Positions 1 through 10,936 of a stretch of 64,000 bases of DNA are shown here, in pieces. A program made the translations under genes and the position numbers. How positions within the stretch are numbered: position 1 is the stretch's first letter; the number at the start of each line of letters is the position of its first letter. Source of the stretch: Salminus brasiliensis (taxonomy: Eukaryota; Chordata; Actinopteri; Characiformes; Bryconidae); the NCBI RefSeq assembly GCF_030463535.1, contig NC_132896.1, forward strand, positions 20,193,709-20,257,708, read 5' to 3'. The notes below the pieces were generated by a model. The model did not search any database. It was not told the DNA's origin and saw only the letters and a list, made by a program, of their open reading frames with translations.

Positions 1-2882
1 ATTTTTTAAATCCTAGAGAAATTGTAGGATATGGACAATTTAATGTGGTTAGACACAATTTAACTGGATTTATTCCTCTCAAATCCATAACTTAAACGTT
101 CCGTTTCTCTTTTTACAGCGTACCAATCTTAGCTAATTTGTATTTTATACTTTCACTTAAGTATAGTATATTTGAACATTCTTGTTATTTTGTGCTAATG
201 CACTAACCAAAGCTAAAGCAGCAAGTCAGGTAGATATAGAAAAGGCCAGGAGGCGGCGGTAATGCGACAACAAGACACACTCCATAGTCTCCACTGTGAA
301 GGGGGAAATATTTCATGGTTACCAGTAATATTTAACTTATCTAAAAAATAAATGAAAAGCATTGGTTTATCCAAATACATTAATCATACATGCATTAGGG
401 CTAAAAAAAAAAAAAAAAAACGCCTGCTTCAATAGCGTGTTACAACACGGCGTGGTCTTTAGGCTGAACTGATGAATCACATTTTTTTCTTTAGTTGTAT
501 ATATAATATTATTATTAATATTATTATTATTATTATTATAATTAATGCTAACTTCTCGTTTTTCTGGCTATGGTCAGTAACCACTATGTAGTGTAGAAGA
601 AACTATAAAAATTCCACAAATTTACTCAGTCACTAACACAGCTTGTCAGATTAAGCTGGTTGAACTCTACTAGTAAGGTATTTCTTGCACCCCAATGTAG
701 ACTTGTTTCCTAATGAGGTGTGAGAAGAGGCGCCCGGGTCTCTGCGAGCCTCGCACTGCTGTATGGACACCAGTGAAGCACGGCGAGGCTGGCGACACTG
801 GTCCTGCCGCCTCTCTACCTGCCCGTCTGAACCCCAGACCCCTCGCAGTGCTGTGCCAATTTGCCACCCTTTATCGCTTTTTATTGCCTCACTTATCAGC
901 CTACAAACCCATCATGAACACAGCTGTAAATTTCTGTTCAAGTGACTAAGGACACATTAATGGAGGCGATGTGCTTTAAGGAGGAATGTTACTAAATCCT
1001 AACGCGCTTTAACGGAGCCATGAACGGTCACGTTAAGCTGCCCTAATATGATGACACGGTGCCTGGCGTGGTTAGTAGCCCACTCGCATGCCTGCAAGAG
1101 TAGATTCAACAGAAATGATAGAATGCAGATTATCTTCCGGTAGATAAAAATACAAAATACGACCAGGGTTAATGTCACTCACTGGTGCTAATCAACGCCA
1201 CCTGAGTTTCTCGTGTGTGTGTGTGTTTCAAAATGGAAGCCCTTTGCCTCAAGGTAGGTTTTCACGCAGGCGTTCATTTATCGTGCAGAGGAGCAGCGCA
1301 GACACACACACACACACACACTGCCACCCGCTAGATACCTTTCCTAGCACAGCCTGCAGCTGTGGTGCTGAAAACGCTCGGCGTTCGCAGCCTCTTGTCA
1401 TAATCTCTAACTGTAAAACGCCTTGGGTGCTGTTTCTTAGTTTGCTGCCCCATAAACCCATTCCAGAAATGTGGGACGAGTGGGTGTTGACGTTGGCGCG
1501 CATTTGGGTACGCGTGAGGGCATCAAAGATGGCGCTTTAACAGGCCTTTAGTTTTTGACAAGTAGGTGTGGGAGTTTGGGTTTCAGGCTCCGTCAGGGCT
1601 TGATGTCGCCGATAAGCAATTAGTGGGGATTATCCTCACCTGCGCGTCCCACTATTGTCTTGCCATGAGCTGAACTGCTTAAGCCGAGGAGCTCGAGTGC
1701 TCAAGCCATTGTCCGGCCATCAAATAAACACCGGTTTAAAGGGATTTTGATTGACCGATGATTTGATTCGAAATTCGATGTCAACGTGTGGTTTCAACAA
1801 TTAATCTGTCGAATATGAAATCACATTTCCATAGAGTATTAATTAATCGCAAACGGCATCGAAAGTAGTGAAGTGATGAAAAAATTGTGTTTATGCATTT
1901 TCTTGCCTGTTAAACTAGCGGTACTAGGAACCCCCTTACGACCCCTGTCTTCGCTTCAGCCCAATTCGCAACACTCTTCAATAGAGCTGAGATGTCGACT
2001 TAGTGGGGTTCCCCTGAAGAACCAACTTATATATATATATATATATAATGCATCGCGGCACTATACAATTATGTAATCCCAGCATGGACATATGTTGGAG
2101 CAAATTGAGATAGTCTCGTTTGTCAGTGATGATGCTAATTATAGATGGTTAATTGTATAATAAGAGTCTGGACAACATCAGTGATGCTCCAGACTACCTT
2201 TGCACCAGATTCGTTCCCAGGCTGTTCTATTAACACTGAAGTGTCAAAGTCGTCATGTTATTTGCATGGCCCTTAGCGTATTGTGTTGAATGATTTTATG
2301 GCTTTTTTGTAAACCATGTAGAACAAGCATTTCAATACAATTTAGAGTCACAGGCAAGCGGAGAACCTTTTTTTTTTCGAAGTTAAGGCCAATATGATGG
2401 GGGTAGGGGGGGTGGACTGTGTGTGTTGGGGGGGGGGGGGTTGTTTAGTCTGTCCAAGTCCAATGCACAATTGGACAATCAACATCCAGTGTATTGTCCA
2501 AACGGACTACACAACACCTCCAATAGACATTAGCTCAATACACTAGAATGTGTATAGCACTGCACACCAGAATGTCTCCAACATGAACACATTAACACTG
2601 ACTAATTAGACACGGGTTCTTTGATTTTAGCAGCAGCAACGACGAAGATAACAACAACAACAACAACAACAACAACAATAATAATAAGTAACGTGGAAAC
2701 ATTTAGGAGAATATTCATGGGAAAGAAGAAAATTATGAGGGGCTATTGCACTCCTGCTTTGATGTGAGGTGGTATTCTGGCATTTCCTACGCTGTTCGTC
2801 CAATGACGACCTCGTCGTCTTTTCACAGTGAAATGTCAAAGGTTGGTGATAAAAACGCCTGTCACTCAGAGTTGGCGACAGG
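1..2882. other. Upstream intergenic DNA of the wnt8a pair
   Basis: No coding exon was recognised. The first 700 bases are AT-rich, with a poly-A run near 402-420 and an ATT-type microsatellite near 505-540. A segment at about 700-1760 is richer in GC and CpG and includes a CA repeat at 1303-1321. A short AT repeat lies at 2029-2047 and a CAA-type repeat at 2651-2679. Short open frames here have no family resemblance and look like chance. Possible early-embryo regulatory motifs occur around 1527-1660: ATCAAAG, AGGTGTG and GATAAGCAATTAG. They are too short to prove function. Confidence 0.6.
2651..2679. repeat. CAA/GTT trinucleotide microsatellite
   Basis: About nine tandem CAA units upstream of the first wnt8a TATA-like box, followed by ATA units. 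Simple-sequence repeat seen directly. Confidence 0.9.
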
Positions 2883-2890
2883 TATAAATA
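2883..2890 (+). promoter_or_regulatory. TATA-like box of wnt8a copy 1
   Basis: TATAAATA lies 127 bases upstream of the first wnt8a start codon, which would place the transcription start near 2913 and give a 5' UTR of about 100 bases. A TCAAAGG (reverse complement CCTTTGA, a TCF/LEF-type core) sits about 40 bases further upstream at 2836-2842. Sequence match only. Confidence 0.6.
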
Positions 2891-3016
2891 CCGTGACCAT
2901 CCAAACCCGTAGTCAGTCACTTGTGTCCGTCTCTTTCTGGATAACCCACTCAGTACTTGCACCTCGGACCCCTGCAAGAGAGCAGCCCAGAAAAGCCAGA
3001 GGACGCGTTCGCATCA

Positions 3017-5127
3017 ATGGGCTCCTGCCAACTCCTCACATCTTTGGTCCTCTCCATGTGCTGTCATGTGCTGTCCACATCGGCATGGTACAGTCATATT
3101 CATTGATTATTCTGTAACTGTTGATTGATAATAGTCGTTAGAAGTTGCTGTTTTGTCACAATCCTTTAGTATAAATAACAACTTCGTCCAGTTTGTTTAT
3201 TTATTTATTTGGAGTTTGTTTTGATGTTGCAGCGTTTTAACTTTGATTTGTTTCGCTTTCCCTCTCTCTTTAGGTCGGTGAATAACTTTCTGATGACAGG
3301 ACCCAAGGTGAGTTACATTTATAAATATTCACGTTGATCTATTATGAAACACGTGTATCAGATCTCCGACAGAATAGATTGATGCAATATCGCACAGTAA
3401 TAAATGGATATATTTGTTCTTATTTCTGCAGGCATATCTCACATATTCAAGTAGCGTGCAAGCGGGCGCACAGCGCGGCATCGAGGAGTGCAAATACCAG
3501 TTTTCATGGGACAGGTGGAACTGTCCAGAGAGCGAATTGCAGCTATCTACCCATAAAGGACTGCGGAGTGGTAAGGATGAGAATAGCGCGCAAAAAAAAA
3601 AAACACCAAAATTGTTATAATTCTTATAATTGTGAAAATTAATCGGATACAGTTAATCGAATATTAATCGTAAAATAGCATTTAATGCATTTTTGCTAAG
3701 ACTAACCACACATTTCTAAATGTAAACATTTGTACTTGTGTTCAGTTGAATGCAAAGGTTGAGACACCCCTGTTTAATTTTTTTTTTAGTAAAAATAAGT
3801 GAAAAAATAATTTACAGCAAATAAATTCTTGTATTTTTATATTTTATTTTTTCAGCCTCTTACATTTATCAAAATTAATTAATTGCGCTCTAAAACGCGC
3901 AGACGTGTCTTGTGGACTTCGATTGAATTTGTCCAACATTCATGTCAAGTGCATTGAGAGGGGTCGCTGTGCGTCATTCTAATAAGCATTGATTCATTTT
4001 TTTCCAGCTACCAAAGAGACCGCTTTCCTGCATGCCATAAGTGCGGCCGGGGTGATGTACACACTGACCAAGAACTGCAGCATGGGCGAATTCGACAACT
4101 GTGGCTGTGATGACTCAAAGGCTGGAGAAATGGGTAAGCTCATCAGCCCCGAGTCCAATACTTCCACATGTCCAGTACTTCCACATGTCCAGTACTTCCA
4201 CAAGTCCAGTACTTCCACATGTCCAGTACTTCCACAATATGATCTGTCTGAACTGGTTGTTGATCAGCTACGAACTTGTGTGTTTCCAGGAGGCCGAGGT
4301 TGGATTTGGGGAGGTTGCAGTGACAATGCTGAATTTGGGGAGAACATTTCCAAGCAGTTCGTGGACGCCTTGGAAAACGGCCACGACTCCCGAGCTGCTG
4401 TGAACCTGCACAACAACGAGGCTGGCAGACTTGTAAGTCTAAACATTTTTTTTTTATTATTCCCCACTATAACCACTGAAATCCATCCATTTTCCATCCA
4501 TTACACGTGTTTCAGTTTGAATGTTTCGGACTAATGAGACCAATGTTGGGTCTTGAATTTTAGGCCATCAAAGCCACGATGAAGAGGTCGTGCAAGTGCC
4601 ACGGAGTGTCCGGGAGCTGCAGCATCCAGACCTGCTGGATGCAGCTGTCTGAGTTCAGGGACGTGGGCAACTACCTGAAAATCAAATACGACCAGGCGCA
4701 GAAGCTCGAGATGGACAAGAGGCGGATGAGAGCGGGCAACAGCGCGGATAACCGCGGCGCTATCGCGGACACCTTTGGTACCATTGCGCGTACGGAGCTC
4801 GTCCACTTGGAGGACTCCCCCAATTACTGCGCGAGGAACCTCAGCCTGGGCCTGCACGGCACCGAGGGCAGGGAGTGCCTGCAGGGTGGCAAGAATCTGT
4901 CGCAGTGGGAGAAGCGCAGCTGCAGGAGGCTGTGCCACGAATGCGGACTCAAAGTGGAGGAGAAGAGGATCGAGACGGTCAGCAGCTGCAACTGCAAGTT
5001 CCACTGGTGCTGCACCGTCAAGTGCGAGAAATGCACGCAGGTCGTGACCAAATACTTTTGCGCAAAGAGGAATAAGGCCGGTCGGCCTCACGGCTCGCGA
5101 AGGAAGCATCGCGTTCGCCAAAGTTAG
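3017..5127 (+). CDS. wnt8a: Wnt8a ligand, tandem copy 1
   Basis: Secreted lipid-modified Wnt ligand for Frizzled/LRP receptors. In fish and frog embryos Wnt8 drives ventrolateral mesoderm and posterior neural patterning. Six coding exons with GT-AG borders: 3017-3087, 3274-3307, 3432-3570, 4008-4133, 4290-4432, 4564-5127. Together they give 358 residues, the usual Wnt8 length. Residues 1-24 form a hydrophobic signal peptide, followed by [11 protein letters not shown] and AYLTYSSSV, which are typical of Wnt8. The acylation loop reads [10 protein letters not shown] with the conserved serine, followed by SIQTCW. The cysteine-rich C-terminal domain ends [16 protein letters not shown]. The start is the first ATG before the signal peptide, about 104 bases after the predicted transcription start. 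Copy 2 begins about 800 bases downstream with the same exon phases, indicating tandem duplication. Identity as wnt8a rather than wnt8b rests on remembered family similarity and the 5q-like neighbours. Confidence 0.95.
4153..4237 (+). repeat. 17-bp minisatellite in wnt8a copy 1 intron 4
   Basis: Five head-to-tail 17-base units of the form GTCCAGTACTTCCACAT with one or two substitutions each. It starts 20 bases after the exon 4 donor. The equivalent intron of copy 2 instead carries a TTA microsatellite. Confidence 0.9.
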
Positions 5128-5844
5128 CAACCTACATCTTGTGCATAAATGTATAAAAATGTATATTTGTAAATATATTTTATTGACATTATTTTAACAC
5201 TAAAGACTGACTTCAGGAAAAGTGTTCAGACAAGACTTAATTCACACCCCCTCTCCACTGTCAGTTGGGCAGAATCCTTAGCAGTACTTATGTTCTATAT
5301 CTGCACTTTTTTGTTAATATTTAGAGATTTTGATTCACCTTTAAAGCTTTATATTAGTGTTCCTTTATCACGAACACAACCTTCTGGGTTTGAGGACATG
5401 GCTTGCAGTGCTCATTTCACGAGGGGCTGAAAGGTTTACATTGTTTATTCAACTTTAAAAAAAACTTTTTTTTTCTAAATTTATGTGTATTGATATTTTG
5501 TACTCAGAAAAAAAAACATTAAATATTTCTGATATATCTCTCTGCCTCATCTTCATTCATTCCTCCACTCGTTCGTTGGTTTGTATGTTTATGCAGGTAT
5601 TTAATCGCAGTCTGTAGGAGGAATAAGGTGCATAGGAGTGTATTGGAGAGGACATAAGTGCCTGGATTAGTGCATTAATTTCAGTGATCAGGCCATGCTG
5701 CCCGCAGAGAGAATGTAAACAGCTCCATATTGATAGTCTTTGTAGTTCATTTGGGGGCGTTTCCACGACTCGCTTGGGCCAATAGGCTACCAGGAATCCT
5801 CTAACAAAAGGTGATCCCCCCCACATGGCCACTGTTGTGGATTG
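5128..5844. other. 3' UTR of wnt8a copy 1 and inter-gene spacer
   Basis: Noncoding. The first 400 bases are AT-rich and look like a 3' UTR. An ATTAAA at 5518-5523, inside an A-rich stretch, is the only reasonable polyadenylation signal seen before copy 2. A weak or skipped signal here would allow a read-through transcript carrying both Wnt frames. Confidence 0.6.
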
Positions 5845-5850
5845 TATAAA
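5779..5850 (+). promoter_or_regulatory. CCAAT and TATA-like elements of wnt8a copy 2
   Basis: CCAAT at 5779-5783 and TATAAA at 5845-5850 sit at normal core-promoter spacing. They would give transcription from about 5875 and a 5' UTR of about 55 bases before the second wnt8a start codon. This suggests copy 2 can be transcribed separately. Motif match only. Confidence 0.55.
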
Positions 5851-5928
5851 TGTCTAAAACGAGTTTGAAATAAAGTATCAGATGCTTACACCGTTCTTGG
5901 AGTGTGGAGCTACAAGATCCTGCAGAAA

Positions 5929-6713
5929 ATGGTTTCTTCGTTTCTCTGGACGTTTGTCTTTTTTATTTCTCACAAAACTCTCCTGGGACACACTTGGTAA
6001 GAAACAATACTATATAACTGATTACTACATAGTGCATATGATATTATCCATAACTACTACTACTACATATATAGTGTGATGATATGGACGCAGTTTCTTT
6101 TCAGTATTATTCACATTTGGCTTTGATTTCTCTTTGTTTTAGGGCTGTTAATAATTTCCTCATGACTGGACCAAAGGTAAGATATTTCTTTTATTATTAC
6201 TTAGTTCTTCTGAAATCATTTAATTATGATATAACGACAGGCAACAGCCATAAACCGCATTTGTCAGAGAGTATTCTACATATGGATTTATTTGGAGGAA
6301 GTTTAGTAACCAACCCCTTTCTCCCTGCAGGCGTATCTAACCTACGCGAGCAGCGTACTGGCCGGAGCGCAGAGCGGCATCCAGGAGTGTAAGCACCAGT
6401 TTGCGTGGGACAGGTGGAACTGTCCGGAGAGCACCGTTCACTTGGCCACTCCTAAACGCCAGAGAAGCGGTAAGACGTGTAAACGTATAAAAGCTGATGA
6501 ACACCAGCATCATTCCGTTGCTTTGGGTTTTGCACATGCCCACTTAACGTTGCGCCCCTTGTCTTCCTGTAGCCACGAGAGAGACGTCGTTTGTCCACGC
6601 TATCAGCGCAGCGGGGGTCATGTACACTTTGACCAGAAACTGCAGCCTTGGGGATCTGGACAACTGTGGATGCGACAACTCAAGAAACGGCAAGCTGGGT
6701 AAGGACGCTGTCG

Positions 6714-6747
<34 letters not shown>

Positions 6748-7696
6748 ATGTGCATGGCTTATATGTGATGAATTATTGGAGCATAGAACTGCCACGAGAA
6801 GATGTGATGTGGACCCATTTTAAACTGGTCTGTTTGACCTTGATGGCAGGGGGTCGTGGATGGCTTTGGGGAGGCTGTAGCGACAACGTGGACTTCGGAG
6901 AGAGAATTTCCAAACAGTATGTGGATGCTGTCGAGACCGGCCAAGACGCTCGAGCTGCAGTCAACCTTCACAACAATGCGGCGGGCCGTTTGGTAAGTGC
7001 CAGCCATATTCATGGGTCAGCCTGGTAGCCTGGTAGAGGGCACCACTTTCAAAACTGACCCACCACTCAACCTCCTGTTGTTATCTGGGTGGGATGGATT
7101 TTCACGACATCTCTTTTTCTTCCACTTATCTTTCGAAACAGGCTGTGAAGGCAACCATGAAAAGAATCTGCAGATGCCACGGCATGTCCGAAAGCTGCGC
7201 CCTCCAGACGTGCTGGATGCAGCTCTCCGAGTTCCGCGAGGTGGGCAACTACCTGAAGGTGAAGCACGACCAAGCGCACAAGCTGGAGATGGACAAGAGG
7301 CGCGTGCGCGCGGGCAACAGCGCGGACCCGCGCGGGGCGGTGGCGGACGCGCTGAGCGCCATCTCGCGCTCCGAGCTCATCTACCTGGAGGACTCGCCCG
7401 ACTACTGCTCCAAGAACTCGAGCCTGGGTCTGCACGGCACCGAGGGCAGGGAGTGCTTGCAGCACGGAGACGGTCTCTCGCAGTGGGAAAAGCGCAGCTG
7501 CCGCCGTCTGTGCCACGAGTGCGGCCTGCGCGTGGAGGAGAGGCGCACGGAGACGGTCAGCAGCTGCAACTGCAAGTTCCACTGGTGCTGCACGGTGAAG
7601 TGCGAGCGCTGCACACAGGTAACAGTCAAGTACGTGTGCGCGCGGAGGCAGAGTGGCCACGGCCAGAACAGGCGCAGGCCGAGGGGACCCAAGTGA
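5929..7696 (+). CDS. wnt8a: Wnt8a ligand, tandem copy 2
   Basis: Second complete Wnt8 gene. Six coding exons: 5929-5996, 6143-6176, 6331-6469, 6573-6698, 6850-6992, 7142-7696. They encode 354 residues, and exon phases and most exon lengths are identical to copy 1. Residues 1-22 are hydrophobic (signal peptide), then [12 protein letters not shown] and AYLTYASSV. The Wnt core [20 protein letters not shown] and the C-terminal cysteines are intact. The acylation loop reads [10 protein letters not shown]: the acylated serine is kept, but the usual glycine after it is glutamate. Zebrafish wnt8a is known to contain two such frames, usually called ORF1 and ORF2, that can be expressed together. This copy is the likely ORF2 equivalent. 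The last exon is markedly GC-richer than the flanking noncoding DNA. Confidence 0.95.
6716..6746. repeat. TTA microsatellite in wnt8a copy 2 intron 4
   Basis: About ten TTA units beginning 18 bases after the exon 4 donor. Confidence 0.9.
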
Positions 7697-7814
7697 CTCG
7701 GACGGCTTTTGGGGACACCAGTTTAACGCTGGCGTCAAACCTGACAGACTTACTTGCACTTTGCTGTAATATTCGGAGCTTGTACATATCATGGAGTGTA
7801 TATTTAAATAGTCT

Positions 7815-7820
7815 AATAAA
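7815..7820 (+). promoter_or_regulatory. Polyadenylation signal of wnt8a copy 2
   Basis: AATAAA 119 bases after the stop codon. A second AATAAA lies near 7981. This short 3' UTR could serve both a separate copy 2 mRNA and a two-frame transcript. Confidence 0.7.
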
Positions 7821-10800
7821 TTAATGCAATGGATGATCTCGTGTTTGATTCTGCTTTTCTGCTCGACCATGACCTCCAATGCCCATCCAGTGACTTCGGT
7901 TTTCTACCACTCAGTCCAGTCCAACTTGCCCAAACAGCGAGCCCATCTTCCTCAGTTCACCGTGCAGCATAACCGTCTGCAATAAAAAGGTAATAGGGGC
8001 TCAGTTAGGAATACACTAAGGAGCAATCATCTTAGTGAATGCACTTGAGAAGATTATCGTGTAGTACTTCACACTTCGCCCTGGGCGTTTCTCTTACGTT
8101 GATTTAGCCGCACTTTGATATGCAGACGGCACTGATGCTATGCATCTCCATTGTAACACAAGCATGGAGAACACCCCCCCCCCCCCCCCCTCCCCTCCCT
8201 CCCTCCCTAAAGGTCTGTATTCATATAGGTGTTTGACATGGTAATCCAGGCCACTGCTGTGTTGGTGTACACAGTCACACTTTAGCAAGGCAAAACCATG
8301 CATCATAGTAAATTTATGGTGAGCTATTAAACTCTGCAAACTTGTCCCGGCTGGCCATAGAGCCTAAAACGCAGATGGAGCTGCTTTTCAGGATGATATA
8401 GTTGGTAAACACTGGTAAAAGTGATGTTTACCTTCATTTGCTTGAAGGTAATCACTGACCAAATGTCAGGTTGCTTGCAAAATCAAGGCATGTGGTTCCC
8501 AGCCACCTTATCTCAAGCTTTCACCACTAATTTGACTATTTCCCCTAATACATAGATAATCTCCTCTGCTCAGTGGGACATGCCATAAATCTGCCAGCAT
8601 GTCTGACCTGATGAATGATGGGATATTGGCTCCGGTAGGGGTCTGAACCCCAAGGAGATTGGGCCGGCAGAAAGAGGGGGGTTAATAAGATGTTTTGTTC
8701 TTCCTTGTAGTACTAATTTAAACACTCGATCGAGAATTGCTTCATTGGGATGGTCTAGGTTTGATGACCACTAGCTTCAACATTTGCATTGTACCTTCCT
8801 CCCTGTTACCAGTCTTGTGGACATACTTGACATTTTGTGAAGAATGCAAGAACATGGTGAAGATGTTCTCCTAATTTAAGAATGCAGTAAGAACTTAATT
8901 GTGGATAGGGCACATTTCGAGCTCTTTGTCCCAGCAGTAGGCCTGTGTCAGAGATCAAACAGAGGGATAATGCCATCCATTCAAAGTCTTCCTTCTTTTC
9001 ACAGAAAATTGAGCAGCTTGTGGAACTACTTCACCCCGGTTTGCCTGTTTGCCTTTAAGGATACCATGTTTTTCCCAGGCTGTCCTGCTGTGCTCTAATG
9101 AATGGGGAACAAAATGGCCATCCTTCTAAATACACTGCCATGTTGTCATCCAAGTTAGCCACAGTCACCCATCCCAACCCCTCCCCTCCTCTCACAGACC
9201 TTTCATATGGATAGAATCAGACTGTGATCTCCTAAAGCCCTTTGGTTCGCCCCCCTCTTCAAAAAAAAGTAGGACTGAGGGTGAGCCCAGTCTGCTCCAT
9301 TCCACAAAAAGGCCCATTTCCTTTATGCTTAGAGGCTCCACTTGCGCATGACAAGGAGGTGCAGTGCTGTTGTGCTGTGGCACACGTTCCCTCAAATGAA
9401 GTACTGACTCTTCAGTCCATTTGGTATTTACTACATGTCCACTAAAGCCATCCAATGCTCAGAAATATTTCTAAACCAGTAGTTCACCAGATCATCTATA
9501 GAAAGTTGCTCTTTTTTGTATTGTTTTAGCTGATCGTTCCATAGTAGTGAGATTCTAAGCCATAAAACAGTCCTGGTACCTGACATGGTTTTATGAGTGT
9601 GACTACACAATGGAAATATACTGCCGTACCATCATAAACATATATTCGCATCACTGACTCGTATCTTGTTCTCAGTTGTGTGCGACAAAAGTGTTCCTCC
9701 CTTCTTTACGGGCCGCTTTTGGATAAAATGCAAGGCGGCAGTCTTGTGCAAAGCCCCCTAGGGCAGCAGCTACATTCACTGGGAGTCCTGCTGGCCTGGA
9801 GGTGAGTGATGAGCCTCCTCACAACTCTCACCTTGGTGTTACATGGGATAGGCTCCGCAGCTGGCAGGCAGCTCTGTTCCCACCAGGAATTTCCTCCTTT
9901 TCTGTTTGGTGTAGGCCATGCATAATGGGACAACTGGGGGTCAAACCTGGAACTGGATAAGATTCTCATGCCTATTTACAAGTGTGACCTGTGCTGAAAT
10001 CTGTGTCGCATGGACTCATGCTGTGTTTGTTTTAGACGGATTAGGCTGCAAAACCAAAGACTGTTTATATTATTCTTATTATTATTCTAATCATTATTAT
10101 TAGTGTGTGCATTTGTGCTTGAATACTTTACAGAAACTTCCTTTTCTGTCTTTTTCCGCCTTGATTCCACCTGATCAGAAGATCATGGCCTTAGTAAACA
10201 TACTGGCAGGGCTGATTTATGAATCCACATGATGAGACTAAACTTATTCAGCAAAGTATTTACACGCCACCAGTAATCCCTTGTTTGCTCCAGTAGCCTA
10301 ACCTAAACCTATATTAAACCCACATAAACCCATATATTTCTAGGACTGTATTGATTCTTGTTGAAAGGACACTACAATGTTTTCTCTGTCAGTAAAATCC
10401 GTTTTACACAAACTATGTAAACTATGTTTCAGGTTGAAAGAGTCAGTAAAGTGAAATCCTTCATGTTCAGTGAACTATGCCTAAACAAAATATACACACA
10501 GGTCTGCAGTTGAGAAAAAACAAAAAGACTAAAGCAGCCTGATATTTTTGAAAGTCTAACAGTACTGCATACTATGCCTATGCTGCTCACTGCTCAAAAC
10601 CATGCAAAGAGTTTAATACGCTTTCACTTGTTGCCTAAAACGCAAGCGACCACAAAGGCTACTTACACCCTGTCACTTTTTTTGTACGCGTCAAGGTTCT
10701 AAAGACAGAGTGTTTAAAATATCTGATGACAAAGCACTTCCTCTACTCAAAGCCATTGGCTAAACGAAGAAGAGGCTGTTGCTTCATGTGCACTTCATGC

Positions 10801-10936
10801 TAGTCTGCTCTCTCTACGTCGAGCCAACAGAAAGCAACAGGAGCAAAATACTGAAAAACACTGCAGCCATTGTTTTTAATACAACGACTGGAGAGCGCTA
10901 CAGGTTTTTTGGTTGTGACATCATAACCTCACCACA
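7821..10936. other. Intergenic spacer between wnt8a pair and lcp2
   Basis: No gene recognised. It holds a C homopolymer at 8174-8190 followed by CCCT units, and an ATT-type run near 10070-10100. Open frames are short and unrelated to known families. The last 250 bases, just upstream of lcp2, contain a CTTCCT (ETS-type core) near 10738, which would fit a haematopoietic promoter but is not diagnostic. Confidence 0.5.

Noticed and set aside
4153-4237. CRISPR-like spaced repeat
   Set aside because: The units are directly adjacent with no spacers, and the genome is vertebrate; it is a minisatellite.
4531-5130. 199-codon minus-strand open frame across the last wnt8a exon
   Set aside because: It is the antisense shadow of a long GC-rich coding exon; it has no domain and the plus-strand frame is plainly Wnt8.
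6997-7879. Long open frames on both strands across the last exon of wnt8a copy 2
   Set aside because: They are off-frame readings of the high-GC Wnt exon; the 7142-7696 frame carries the conserved cysteines.
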